Below are positions 31,561-39,773 of a DNA stretch of 64,000 nucleotides, piece by piece (position 1 is the stretch's first letter; every line of letters begins with the position of its first letter). The notes below the pieces were generated by a model that had not been told where the DNA came from, did no database searches, and was given only the letters and a program-made list of their open reading frames with translations. The translations under genes were made by a program, and so were the position numbers. This DNA is from Mumia flava (GTDB lineage Bacteria; Actinomycetota; Actinomycetes; Propionibacteriales; Nocardioidaceae): the NCBI RefSeq assembly GCF_002797495.1, contig NZ_PGEZ01000001.1, positions 2,170,001 to 2,234,000 of the forward strand. The letters are read 5' to 3'.

Positions 31561-33342
31561 TCAGACGGCGACAGGGTCGCGCTCGGGGTTCACGATCACG
31601 ATGCTGCTGCGGGCGTGGCGCCACAGCTCCGCGCTCGCCGACTCCTCCATCAGAGCGGCGAGGCCGCCGTGCTCGGGCACGCCGATCACGAGGGCGTGGG
31701 CGTGGTGGGCGTTGGCGTACTCGGCGACCGTCCGCCCCGCGGCGCCGTGGCCGCGAACGTGCCGCAGGACGTGCCCGACCGCGGGGACGCCCGCATCGGC
31801 GAGGGCGACCAGGTGCGTACGGACCAGCGCCTGCGCAGCCGCGAAGGCCTCGGTCTCGACGGCGCCGTCCGGCGTGATCGCACTCTCCTGCGCGTGGACG
31901 ACGTGCACGGTGCGTCCGTAGCGGGCCGCGAGCCGTCCCGCCGCCGCGACCACCTCGGCCGCCTGCGAGGACGCGTCGATCGCAGCCACGGTGATGCCGT
32001 CGGTCTCCGCGTCCACCCGCACGGGCTGCCGTACGACGTGGTCGACCGGGACCGCGGCAGGGTCTCGATCCCCGCTCCGCCCGGCCTCGACCGGCGGGGC
32101 CTCGGCCGGCGGGGCCTCGGCCGGCACCTCGACGGACTCGGCCTGCGCGAGCTCGGCCTCACCGAGCTGCCGGTGCGCCGTCGCGAGGATCGCGATCGCG
32201 ACGACGAGCGCGGCGGAGGCGATGTAGAAGGGCACGCGGATGTTCCACGCCTCGACCATCTTCCCGGCCGCGAACGGCGCGAGCCCGCCTCCGATGAACC
32301 GCACGAACCCGTACGCTGCCGAGGCGATCGGTCGATCCACGGGCGAGATCGTCATGACGGCCTGCGTCGTCACCGTGTTGTTGATGCCGATGAAGACGCC
32401 GGCGGTGATCACGGCGCCGATGAGCACGGCTCGGTCCTCGACGAAGATCGCGATCACCAGCACGACGACCGCGAACAGCGCGAGGTTCGCGTACAGGGTG
32501 CGGGCGAGACCGAAGCGCGCCTGGAGCCGGGGAGCGCCGACGACCGAGAACAGCGCCACGAGCAGCCCCCACGCGAAGAACACGAACCCGAGCTGGATCG
32601 CGCCCAGGTCCATCGGGAACGGCGTGTAGCCGAGGACGGTGAAGAACGCCCAGTTGTAGAAGAGCGCGGTGAGCGAGAGCGTGAGCAGGCCGCGGTGCCG
32701 CAGCGCCCGGATCGGGTCGAGGACCGACACCTTCCTCTCGGGGATCGGCATCGGCTCGACCAGCACGAGCGTCGCGATCAGCGCGATCGACATCAGGGCG
32801 GCGACCCCGAAGAACGGCCCGCGCCAGCTCAGCTCGCCGAGCAGGCCGCCGAGCAGCGGCCCCACGGCGATCCCGAGCCCGAGCGCGGCCTCGTACAGGA
32901 TGATCGCGCCCACGAACCCGCCCGACGCCGACGCCACGATGACGGCGAGCGAGGTCGCGATGAACAGCGCGTTCCCGACGCCCCACCCGGCACGGAATCC
33001 GACGATCTGCCCGATGCTGTCCGACGCGCCGGCGAGCGCGGCGAACACGACGATGACGGCGAGGCCCGCGATCAGGGTGCGCTTGGCGCCGATCCGGCTG
33101 GACACCCACCCCGTGACGAGCATCGCGACCGCGGTCACGACCAGATAGCTCGTGAACAGCAGGGTCACCTGGCTCGGCGACGCGTCCAGGTCGGAGGCGA
33201 TCGCCGGCAGGATCGGGTCCACGAGGCCGATGCCCATGAACGAGACGACGCAGGCGAACGCGACCGCCCACACCGCCTTGGGCTGGCTGAACGGGCTCGC
33301 CGCGGGGGCGTGGAGGTGCGACGAGGTCGCAGGTGAGGTCAC
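31561..33342 (-). CDS. MFS transporter fused to a universal stress (UspA) domain
   Basis: A 593-aa fusion. Residues 1-405 are a 12-helix MFS transporter (WAVAFACVVSFMGIGLVDPILPAIASDLDASPSQVTLLFTSYLVVTAVAMLVTGWVSSRIGAKRTLIAG, with the GWVSSRIGAKR motif). Residues 410-440 form a Glu/Ala/Pro linker that ends in VEAGRSGDRDPAA, encoded by a copy of the interspersed DNA repeat. Residues 440-593 are a UspA fold (ITVAAIDASSQAAEVVAAAGRLAARYGRTVHVVHA...HALVIGVPEHGG) with a weak nucleotide-binding glycine pattern. The UspA part should be cytoplasmic and may adjust transport to energy state. Its ATG overlaps the marR stop by 4 nt, so it is regulated by MarR in one operon. Confidence 0.9.
   Translation of the reverse strand: MTSPATSSHLHAPAASPFSQPKAVWAVAFACVVSFMGIGLVDPILPAIASDLDASPSQVTLLFTSYLVVTAVAMLVTGWVSSRIGAKRTLIAGLAVIVVFAALAGASDSIGQIVGFRAGWGVGNALFIATSLAVIVASASGGFVGAIILYEAALGLGIAVGPLLGGLLGELSWRGPFFGVAALMSIALIATLVLVEPMPIPERKVSVLDPIRALRHRGLLTLSLTALFYNWAFFTVLGYTPFPMDLGAIQLGFVFFAWGLLVALFSVVGAPRLQARFGLARTLYANLALFAVVVLVIAIFVEDRAVLIGAVITAGVFIGINNTVTTQAVMTISPVDRPIASAAYGFVRFIGGGLAPFAAGKMVEAWNIRVPFYIASAALVVAIAILATAHRQLGEAELAQAESVEVPAEAPPAEAPPVEAGRSGDRDPAAVPVDHVVRQPVRVDAETDGITVAAIDASSQAAEVVAAAGRLAARYGRTVHVVHAQESAITPDGAVETEAFAAAQALVRTHLVALADAGVPAVGHVLRHVRGHGAAGRTVAEYANAHHAHALVIGVPEHGGLAALMEESASAELWRHARSSIVIVNPERDPVAV
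32059..32125. repeat. Interspersed repeat inside the MFS-UspA linker
   Basis: GGTCTCGATCCCCGCTCCGC followed by GGCCTCGACCGGCGG and two more GGCCTCGGCCGG(CGG) units. It matches the unit order of the 20.1-kb array and is translated as the linker between the transporter and the UspA domain. Confidence 0.75.
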
Positions 33343-33782
33343 GAGGGATCTCCTTCCGTACGGGGGTCGACGAGCCTGATCAGTGCGTCGAACGCAGGCC
33401 GGGCGTCGGCGAGAGCCTGCTGGTCGGCCGGGGACAGGTGGGCGAGCATCTCGGCCAGCCGCTCGGTGCGGGTCGCTCGACGACTCGCCAGCTCGGCCTC
33501 GCCGTCGGACGTGAGTGCGACGAGCACGGCCCGGCGGTCGCCGGGGTCGGACGACCGCGCGACCAGGCCCGTGCGCTCGAGGCGGGTGACCAGCTGGGTC
33601 ATCGCGGGCTGGGAGACGCCTTCGATCGCGGCGAGCTGCGTGAGCCGGATCGGGCCGGAGCGCGACAGCGTGGCCAGCGTCGCCGCCGCGGTCAGCGAGA
33701 GGCCGGCCGGGCTGAGGTGACGCAGCAGCGTGCTGAGGCGCTCGATCGCGCCGGCGAGCTCGGGGGCCTGGGCAGAATGCAT
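33339..33782 (-). CDS. MarR family regulator
   Basis: A 147-aa winged-helix repressor: LSLTAAATLATLSRSGPIRLTQLAAIEGVSQPAMTQLVTRLERTGLVARSSDPGDRRAVLVALTSDGEAEL contains the recognition helix (QPAMTQLVTRLE) and the wing with the DRRA pattern. Overlap of 4 nt with the MFS-UspA start shows an operon, so it most likely represses this transporter until a toxic or phenolic ligand is bound. The start codon lies inside an AT-rich block with an inverted repeat, consistent with autoregulation. Confidence 0.93.
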   Translation of the reverse strand: MHSAQAPELAGAIERLSTLLRHLSPAGLSLTAAATLATLSRSGPIRLTQLAAIEGVSQPAMTQLVTRLERTGLVARSSDPGDRRAVLVALTSDGEAELASRRATRTERLAEMLAHLSPADQQALADARPAFDALIRLVDPRTEGDPS

Positions 33783-33813
33783 AACGTATTTATATTATGT
33801 GCTTATACATATC
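33779..33813 (-). promoter_or_regulatory. AT-rich promoter/operator of marR
   Basis: An exceptionally AT-rich block for this DNA, with inverted repeat GCATAA-N10-TTATGT (33779-33800) that includes the marR start codon, and TATAAA on the minus strand 6 nt before that ATG. Binding of MarR here would block both transcription and the start. The divergent uspA begins 80 bp away. Confidence 0.65.
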
Positions 33814-33862
33814 TCAAGGTGCGTGGGTCGCTTCCTCGGCCCGGAACCGACAGGATGACGGC

Positions 33863-34282
33863 ATGGCTGACACACCGGAACGGATCGGGACGATCGTGGT
33901 GGGCACGGACGGCTCCGCCGGGGCGGAGCGGGCGCTGCACTGGGCGATCGAGGAAGCGTCACTGCGCGGGACGGCGCTCCAGGTCGTCGTCGCGGTCGAC
34001 CCGTCCGGGTCCTCGGTGACGAGCGCGGACGACGGCGAGACCGTGGCAGAGACCGTACGAGCGCAGGCGCGCCGCATCGATCCCGAGGCCGAGGTCAGTG
34101 TCGGTGTGCACGAAGGGGCGCCGGTCGACGTCCTGCTGTCGGTGGCGGCCGGGGCGCAGCTGCTCGTCGTCGGGAGCCACGGGACGTCGTCGATCCGGCA
34201 CAACGCGCTCGGCTCCGTCAGCGACGTGCTGGCACGCGTGTCGCCGTGCCCGGTCGTGATCCTGCCCATGGGCGCCGCCTGA
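33863..34282 (+). CDS. Universal stress protein, single domain
   Basis: A 139-aa UspA protein with the ATP-binding pattern G-2x-G-9x-GS in VVGSHGTSSIRHNALGSVSD and the N-terminal IVVGTDGSAGAERALHWAIEEA strand-helix with its conserved Asp. It should be a cytoplasmic, ATP-binding dimer linked to stasis or low-oxygen survival in actinobacteria. AGGATG lies before the ATG. It is divergent from the marR operon and may share its control region. Confidence 0.92.
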   Translation: MADTPERIGTIVVGTDGSAGAERALHWAIEEASLRGTALQVVVAVDPSGSSVTSADDGETVAETVRAQARRIDPEAEVSVGVHEGAPVDVLLSVAAGAQLLVVGSHGTSSIRHNALGSVSDVLARVSPCPVVILPMGAA

Positions 34283-34284
34283 CA

Positions 34285-34388
34285 CCGCGAGTCGTTCCTA
34301 GCGGGGCCGCGAGTCGTTCCTGGCGGGGTGAGGAGTCACTCGCGGCGCCGCAGGCGACTCGTGACCGCGCCGCAGGCGACTCGCGACT
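34285..34388. repeat. Direct and inverted repeat cluster between convergent genes
   Basis: Two tandem 22-bp copies with core CGCGAGTCGTTCCT(A/G)GCGGGG at 34285-34328 are followed by two copies of GCGCCGCAGGCGACTCG (34345 and 34368) in inverted sense. The two halves can pair through CGAGTCG/CGACTCG. It lies between uspA and the CoA-transferase gene and may stop transcription from both sides. Confidence 0.7.
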
Positions 34389-34408
34389 GCGCGGAGGGTG
34401 ACGCGCCG

Positions 34409-35635
34409 TCAGGCGAGGCCGAGCGCCGCGGCCTCCTCCCAGAGATCTTCACGCGCGTCGGGATGGGCCGCCTGTTCGATCAGGTGCCGGGCCTGGGCCC
34501 GCTCGTCGTACCCGAACAGCTCGGCGACCCCGTGCTCGGTGACGACCGCGGACATCTGCGACGAGGTGGTCGCCTCGTCGATCATCGGCACGATCGTCGA
34601 CACGTCGGCGCGCGGGTGCCAGGACTGGAGGGCGAGCAGGGCCTGGCCGCCCGGCGAGTGCAGCGCGCCGACGATGAAGTCGGTCTGCCCGCCGATCCCG
34701 GAGTAGATCCGGTGTCCGATCCGGGTGGCGTTCGCCTGGGCGTACAGGTCGACCTGGAGCGCGGTGTTCACGCTGGTCATCGCCGGCTTCGCGGCGATCA
34801 GCGCCGGGTTGTTGGTCTTCTCGACGCGCAGCACGTGGACGCGGTCGTTCTCGTGCACCCAGTCGTACAGCCGGCGTGAGCCGAAGAGGAAGGACGCGGT
34901 CAGCGGCTCGTCGTGCCGGAGGACCCCGGCGTGCTCGAGGTCGAGCACGCCGTCGGAGAACATCTCGGTCCACACCCCGAGCTCGCGGCGGTCGCGCAGC
35001 CCCGCGATGACCGCGTCGGGGATCGCGCCGATCCCTGCCTGGAGCGTCGCCCCGTCGCTGACCCGGTGCGCGACGCGCTCGCCGATCGCGGCGGCAGCCG
35101 GCGACGGACGGACCGGGTCGGGCGAGGGCAGCCGCGCGTCGACCTCGAACCCGTAGTCGATCACGTCGAGCGGGACCACGGCGTCGCCGAAGGTGAACGG
35201 CATCCGCGGGTTCATCTGCGCGATCACGATGCCGCCGCGACGGCGTACGGCCTCGATCGCCGCGGGCAGGATGTTCACCTCGATCCCGAGGGAGACAGCA
35301 CCGCGCCGCGGCGTCGAGGTGTGCAGCAGCACGACGTCCGGCGGAAGCGTCCGCTGGAGCAGGTCGGGCACCACGGAGAGCCGGCACGGGAAGTAGCGGA
35401 GCCGGGGGCTGTTGCGCATGCCCGGACCCACGAACGCCGTCTCGAGCACGATGCCGTCGCGGTCCGGGATCGGCGCCTGCGCGTTCAGCATGTGCAGTGC
35501 GAAGCTCTCGATCTGGGCGTCCGCGAGCTCCAGGAGGGTGTACGGCGTGGCGAAGTTGCCGGACGCCACGAGCCGCGGCGTCCCGGGCAGCGCCGACAGC
35601 AGGACGGCGAGGGTCTTCTCGTCGATCGGCGTCAC
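34409..35635 (-). CDS. Acetyl-CoA hydrolase/CoA-transferase family protein
   Basis: A 408-aa class I CoA-transferase-like enzyme. Seen: GATLQAGIGAIPDAVIAGL, the CoA-binding loop; VWTEMFSDGVLDL with the Glu (near 223) that forms the CoA thioester in this family; and SGIGGQTDFIVGALHSPGGQALLAL near the C-terminus. It may move CoA between acetate/propionate/succinate or 4-hydroxybutyrate-like acids. AAGG lies about 7 nt before the GTG start. The open frame runs upstream through the MerR gene on the other strand, which I treat as spurious. It is divergent from merR by 72 bp. Confidence 0.88.
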   Translation of the reverse strand: MTPIDEKTLAVLLSALPGTPRLVASGNFATPYTLLELADAQIESFALHMLNAQAPIPDRDGIVLETAFVGPGMRNSPRLRYFPCRLSVVPDLLQRTLPPDVVLLHTSTPRRGAVSLGIEVNILPAAIEAVRRRGGIVIAQMNPRMPFTFGDAVVPLDVIDYGFEVDARLPSPDPVRPSPAAAAIGERVAHRVSDGATLQAGIGAIPDAVIAGLRDRRELGVWTEMFSDGVLDLEHAGVLRHDEPLTASFLFGSRRLYDWVHENDRVHVLRVEKTNNPALIAAKPAMTSVNTALQVDLYAQANATRIGHRIYSGIGGQTDFIVGALHSPGGQALLALQSWHPRADVSTIVPMIDEATTSSQMSAVVTEHGVAELFGYDERAQARHLIEQAAHPDAREDLWEEAAALGLA

Positions 35636-35695
35636 CTCGTCACCTTGGCACGGAACGCGGGTGACTGCGCGATGCGCGCGCACGTCGCCGCGGTC

Positions 35696-35701
35696 TATCG
35701 T
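35696..35701 (+). promoter_or_regulatory. -10 box of the leaderless merR promoter
   Basis: TATCGT ends 6 nt before the merR ATG; there is no ribosome binding site between them. Confidence 0.55.
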
Positions 35702-35707
35702 GCGGGC

Positions 35708-36421
35708 ATGGCGAACGGGTCCGACCGGATGTCGGTGGAGCAGCTCGCGGAGCGCGTCGGGATGACCGTCCGCACGATCCGGTTCTACGCGGGCCGGGGT
35801 CTGATCCCGCCCCCGGTGCGCGAGGGCCGCAACGGCTACTACGGCCTCGACCACCTCGCCCGGCTGGAGCTGGTGCGCGAGCTCCAGGCGCACGGGTTCA
35901 CCCTGTCGGCGATCGAGGGCTATCTCGAACGTCTCCCGGCCGACGCGACGCCGCAGGACGTCGCCCTCCAGCGGACGATGCTCGCACCGTGGCTGCCCGA
36001 CCTGCCGGAGACGGTGTCGCGCGCCGATCTGGAGAGCCGCACGGGGCGCACGCTCTCCGACGACGACCTCGAGGTGCTCGTCGCGCTCCGCGTGGTCGAG
36101 CCGACGCCCGACGAGGACGTCTTCAGGGTGGCTCCGGCCCACCTGTCCGTGGGTGTCGCGCTGGTCGACCTGGGGCTGCCGCTCGACGCCGCCGTCGCGG
36201 CCGAGCGGGTCTTCGAGACCCACGCGCGCCAGATCGCCGAGGAGCTGACCGAGGTGTTCCGCGACCAGGTCTGGCCGCACTACCGCGAGAGCGGGGAGCG
36301 CCCCGAGGCGATGACCGCGATGGTCGAGCAGTTCAAGCCGCTCACGGTCCAGGCGCTGGTCACGGCGTACGAGTCCGCGGTGGACGAGACCAAGCGCGCC
36401 ATCGTGCGCCGTCGGACCTGA
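35708..36421 (+). CDS. MerR family regulator
   Basis: A 237-aa protein with the MerR winged helix at the N-terminus (MSVEQLAERVGMTVRTIRFYAGRGLIPPPVREGRNGYYGLDHLARLELVRELQAHGFTLSAIEGYLERLP). The effector domain is long (about 160 residues), all-helical and lacks metal-binding cysteines, so a small organic ligand is more likely than a metal. It is followed after 10 bp by an MDR oxidoreductase and is divergent from the CoA-transferase gene, either of which may be its target. Confidence 0.92.
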   Translation: MANGSDRMSVEQLAERVGMTVRTIRFYAGRGLIPPPVREGRNGYYGLDHLARLELVRELQAHGFTLSAIEGYLERLPADATPQDVALQRTMLAPWLPDLPETVSRADLESRTGRTLSDDDLEVLVALRVVEPTPDEDVFRVAPAHLSVGVALVDLGLPLDAAVAAERVFETHARQIAEELTEVFRDQVWPHYRESGERPEAMTAMVEQFKPLTVQALVTAYESAVDETKRAIVRRRT

Positions 36422-36431
36422 GGGGGCCGGG

Positions 36432-37397
36432 ATGCGCGCAGCGGTGCGGGACGGGTACGGCGGGCCGGAGGTGGTCCGGGTCGTCGACGTTCCCGATCCC
36501 GTGCCCGGCCCGAGGGAGGTGCTCGTCCGCGTTCGCGCCACCACCGTGAACAGGACCGACGCGGCCTACCGGGCCGGGTTGCCCAGGCCGGCACGAGCCG
36601 TGTACGGCTGGCCGCGTCCGAAGGCGAAGGTGCTCGGGTGCGAGCTCGCCGGTGACGTCGTCGGTGTCGGCGAGGAGGTGTCGGTGTTCGCGGTCGGCGA
36701 CCGGGTCTACGGATACGTCGAGGGCCGGTTCGGGGCGCACGCGGAGCTCGTCGCCGTGCCCGAGGACGGGTGGCTCGAGCCCGTCCCCGACGGCCTGACC
36801 CACGCGGACGCGGTCGCGGCGACCGAAGGTCCGCACTACGCCCTCGCATTCCTGGTGCGCACGCACGTACGGCCGGGTCAGTCCGTGCTCGTGATCGGCG
36901 CGACCGGTGCGATCGGGTCGGCGTGCGTCCAGCTCGCGGCGCACCGCGGAGCGCGCGTGACGGCGCTGTGCGACGCGGAGCACGCCGACGTCGTCGCACG
37001 CCTCGGTGCTGGGGAGGTCGTGGACCGCGCGCGCGGCCTCGACGCGCTCACCGGTCCGTACGACGTGGTCCTCGACGCGGTCGGCAAGGCGTCGTTCGCG
37101 TCGTGCCGGCGGCTGCTCCGCCCCGGTGGTGCGTACTCCTCGTCCGAGCCGGGGCGTGGTGGGGTCAACTTCGCGCTCGCCGCGATCGGTCCGCTGGTCC
37201 GGCGGAGGCGTCATGTCGTGTTCCCGCTCCCGAGCGAGGACGCGGCGACCCGCCGTACGCTCCACGCCGCGCTCGCCGCCGGGGACCTGGTGCCGCTGAT
37301 CGATCCCCACCGGTTCGGCCTGGAGGAGATCGTCGAGGCGTACCGCTACGTCGACACCGGCACCAAGCTGGGCAGCGTGGTCGTCGACGTGCCGTGA
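36432..37397 (+). CDS. Quinone oxidoreductase-like MDR protein
   Basis: A 321-aa medium-chain dehydrogenase/reductase: GPREVLVRVRATTVNRTDAAYRAGLP, LGCELAGDVVGVGEEVSVFAVGDRVYGY, and the NADPH-binding VLVIGATGAIGSACVQLAAHRGARVTALC (near residue 155). The structural and catalytic zinc cysteines of alcohol dehydrogenases are absent, which places it with quinone/enone reductases. GGGGCCGGG precedes the ATG. It is 10 bp downstream of merR and probably co-transcribed. Confidence 0.9.
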   Translation: MRAAVRDGYGGPEVVRVVDVPDPVPGPREVLVRVRATTVNRTDAAYRAGLPRPARAVYGWPRPKAKVLGCELAGDVVGVGEEVSVFAVGDRVYGYVEGRFGAHAELVAVPEDGWLEPVPDGLTHADAVAATEGPHYALAFLVRTHVRPGQSVLVIGATGAIGSACVQLAAHRGARVTALCDAEHADVVARLGAGEVVDRARGLDALTGPYDVVLDAVGKASFASCRRLLRPGGAYSSSEPGRGGVNFALAAIGPLVRRRRHVVFPLPSEDAATRRTLHAALAAGDLVPLIDPHRFGLEEIVEAYRYVDTGTKLGSVVVDVP

Positions 37398-37468
37398 GGC
37401 GTGCGACGGACCCGCGCATAGGATGCGGACGGAAACCGTCAGCACTGTCGGCACGTGAGGTGAAGGTC

Positions 37469-38371
37469 GTGGAGACCCCCCGGTGGTTCACTGAGGCGAT
37501 CGGCCACCAGCCCGAGCACCACACGGTGGAGTCGGGCGGCGCCACGATCACGTACCGGGTCTGGGGCCGGCCCGACGCCCCGCTGGTCGTGCTCGTGCAC
37601 GGCGGTGCCGCCCACGCCGGCTGGTGGGACCACGTCGGTCCGCACCTGGCGGCCGACCACCGGGTCGCCGCGCTCGACCTGTCGGGTCATGGCGACTCGT
37701 CGTGGCGTGATGCCTACGGGCTCACGACCTTCGCCGCGGAGGTGATGGCGGTCGCCGATGCCGAGAGCGTGCGGCGGCCCGCGATCGTGGGTCACAGCAT
37801 GGGCGGATTCGTCGCGCTGACGGCGGCACGGGAGTACGGTGCGCGGCTCGCCGGCGTGTGCGCCATCGACTCGCCGGTGCGGCAGCCGTCTCCGGAGGCC
37901 CGTGCGTGGCAGGCCGAGAACCGGCGGCTTCCGGGCAACAAGATCTACCCGACGCGCGACGACGCCCTCGCTCGGTTCCGTACGATCCCGGCGGACGACG
38001 CCGGCCCGCCGTACGTCCGCCGGCACATCGCGGCCACCTCCGTACGGGAGGTCGAGGGCGGCTGGACGTGGAAGTTCGACCCGCAGGTCTTCTTCAGCGC
38101 CCGGATGGAGCCCGAGGAGATCGCCGCGGCGACGTGCCCCGTGGCGCTGGTCCGCGGTGAGCGCGGTCTGGCGACGAGCGACATCACGGCGACCGTGGCC
38201 GAGCGGCTCGGCGGCGCTGCCCCGGTGACCGTGATCCCGGACGCCGGGCACCACGTGATGATCGACCAGCCGGTCGCCCTGATCGCGGCGATGCAGACCC
38301 TGCTCGGACAGTGGCAGCTGCTCCGCCGGCTCGCCGCCGTACCTGAGGACGAGCCGCCACGCGGCGTGTGA
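37469..38371 (+). CDS. Alpha/beta hydrolase
   Basis: A 300-aa hydrolase: VVLVHGGAAHAGWWDHVGPHLAADHRVAALDLSGHGDS, nucleophile elbow IVGHSMGGFVAL (Ser near 111), and the histidine in PDAGHHVMIDQP. The acid is less obvious (the expected loop reads VRGERGLATSD). I start at the second of two close GTGs because GAGG lies 8 nt before it; GTG 37460 is the alternative. A TAGGAT box at 37417 may drive it separately from the MDR gene 71 bp upstream. The substrate is unknown. Confidence 0.83.
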   Translation: METPRWFTEAIGHQPEHHTVESGGATITYRVWGRPDAPLVVLVHGGAAHAGWWDHVGPHLAADHRVAALDLSGHGDSSWRDAYGLTTFAAEVMAVADAESVRRPAIVGHSMGGFVALTAAREYGARLAGVCAIDSPVRQPSPEARAWQAENRRLPGNKIYPTRDDALARFRTIPADDAGPPYVRRHIAATSVREVEGGWTWKFDPQVFFSARMEPEEIAAATCPVALVRGERGLATSDITATVAERLGGAAPVTVIPDAGHHVMIDQPVALIAAMQTLLGQWQLLRRLAAVPEDEPPRGV

Positions 38372-38389
38372 CGGGCCCGGCGGCCTGAA

Positions 38390-38419
38390 TTGAAACAATG
38401 ACAGTGTTGCTGTCATAGT
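38390..38419 (+). promoter_or_regulatory. Distal fadA promoter with TGACAG-N5-CTGTCA operator
   Basis: TTGAAA (38390-38395), an 18-bp spacer and CATAGT (38414-38419). The 17-bp palindrome TGACAGTGTTGCTGTCA (38399-38415) fills the spacer, as at 25626. The spacing to the core boxes is closely alike at both sites. Confidence 0.7.
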
Positions 38420-38433
38420 GGTGCGCGTTACCA

Positions 38434-38465
38434 TTGACACTGCCGTTACTCGCAAGTAACTTTTT
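38434..38465 (+). promoter_or_regulatory. Second fadA promoter with GTTACT/AGTAAC palindrome
   Basis: TTGACA (38434-38439), a 17-bp spacer and TAACTT (38457-38462) form a good sigma-70 promoter. GTTACTCGCAAGTAAC (38445-38460) is a perfect inverted repeat with a 4-nt centre, overlapping the spacer and -10, and is followed by TTTTT. It can be read as an operator or, on a transcript from the distal promoter, as a small terminator-like hairpin. Confidence 0.6.
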
Positions 38466-38517
38466 GAGGGTCGAGCGAGTCTCTTCCACGTCGCTGTCAC
38501 ACGAACGAAGGAACGCC

Positions 38518-39729
38518 ATGTCTGAGGCATTCATCTACGACGCGATCCGCACCCCGCGCGGCCGCGGCAAGAAGTCCGGATCCCTGCACGAGGTCAAGCC
38601 GATCAGCCTCGTGACCGGGCTGATGCGCGAGGTGCTCGAGCGCAACCCGGGCCTCGACCCCGCGACCATCGAGGACGTCGTCCTCGGCTGCGTCTCGCCG
38701 ATCGGCGACCAGGGCGCCGACATCGCGAAGACCGCCGCCCTCGCCGCCGGGCTGCCCGACACGGTCGCCGGCGTCCAGCTCAACCGCTTCTGCGCCTCCG
38801 GCCTCGAGGCGGTCAACCAGGCGGCGCAGCGCATCCGCTCCGGCTGGGAGGACCTCATCCTCGCCGGCGGGGTCGAGTCGATGAGCCGCGTCCCGATGGG
38901 CAGCGACGGCGGTGCGATGGTCCTCGACCCGCAGACCGCCTTCGACACCGACTTCGTCCCGCAGGGCATCGGCGCCGACCTGATCGCGACCGTCGAGGGC
39001 TTCTCCCGCACCGACGTCGACACGTACGCCGCGGAGTCCCAGGCGCGCGCCGCGAAGGCGATCGCGAACGGCTACTTCACCAAGTCCGTGATCCCGGTCC
39101 AGGACCGCAACGGCCTGACCGTGCTCGACCACGACGAGTTCGTCCGGCCCGGCACCACCGCCGAGTCCCTGGCGAGCCTCCCCCCGTCGTTCGCCGGGAT
39201 CGGCGACTTCGGCGGCTTCGACTCGGTCGCGCTGGAGAAGTACCGCACGGTCGAGCGGATCGACCACGTCCACCACGCGGGCAACTCCTCGGGCATCGTC
39301 GACGGCGCCGCGATCGTCGCGATCGGCTCCGAGGCCGCCGGCGCGGCCAACGGCCTCACCCCGCGGGCGCGCATCCTCGCCACCGCGGTGTCCGGCTCCG
39401 AGCCGACCATCATGCTGACCGGCCCCGCGCCGGCGACCCGCAAGGCGCTCGCCAAGGCGGGCCTCGAGGCGAGCGACATCGACCTGTACGAGATGAACGA
39501 GGCGTTCGCCGCCGTCGTCCTGCGGTTCATGAAGGACATGTCCGTCCCGCACGACATCGTGAACGTCAACGGCGGCGCGATCGCCCTGGGCCACCCGCTC
39601 GGCGCGACCGGCGCGATGATCCTCGGCACCCTCGTCGACGAGCTCGAGCGTCGCGACCAGCGCTACGGCGTCGCCACCCTGTGCGTCGGCGGCGGCATGG
39701 GCATCGCGACCGTCGTCGAGCGCATCTGA
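38518..39729 (+). CDS. fadA: Acetyl-CoA C-acyltransferase (thiolase)
   Basis: A 403-aa thiolase that releases acetyl-CoA from 3-ketoacyl-CoA in the last step of beta-oxidation. The acyl-accepting Cys92 is in [10 protein letters not shown], the catalytic His in [16 protein letters not shown] and the second Cys in [18 protein letters not shown] is also present. It begins at the ATG of MSEAFIYDA, preceded by GAAGGA. fadB follows after 44 bp, so they form the trifunctional beta-oxidation pair. Two regulated promoters precede it. Confidence 0.95.
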   Translation: MSEAFIYDAIRTPRGRGKKSGSLHEVKPISLVTGLMREVLERNPGLDPATIEDVVLGCVSPIGDQGADIAKTAALAAGLPDTVAGVQLNRFCASGLEAVNQAAQRIRSGWEDLILAGGVESMSRVPMGSDGGAMVLDPQTAFDTDFVPQGIGADLIATVEGFSRTDVDTYAAESQARAAKAIANGYFTKSVIPVQDRNGLTVLDHDEFVRPGTTAESLASLPPSFAGIGDFGGFDSVALEKYRTVERIDHVHHAGNSSGIVDGAAIVAIGSEAAGAANGLTPRARILATAVSGSEPTIMLTGPAPATRKALAKAGLEASDIDLYEMNEAFAAVVLRFMKDMSVPHDIVNVNGGAIALGHPLGATGAMILGTLVDELERRDQRYGVATLCVGGGMGIATVVERI

Positions 39730-39773
39730 CCTCGCCCCCGACTCACCTCTCACTTCCACGGAGCAGAACACCC

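Noticed and set aside
30982-33336. 784-codon plus-strand frame
   Set aside because: Antisense shadow of the DUF4255 and MFS-UspA genes, whose minus-strand products match families throughout.
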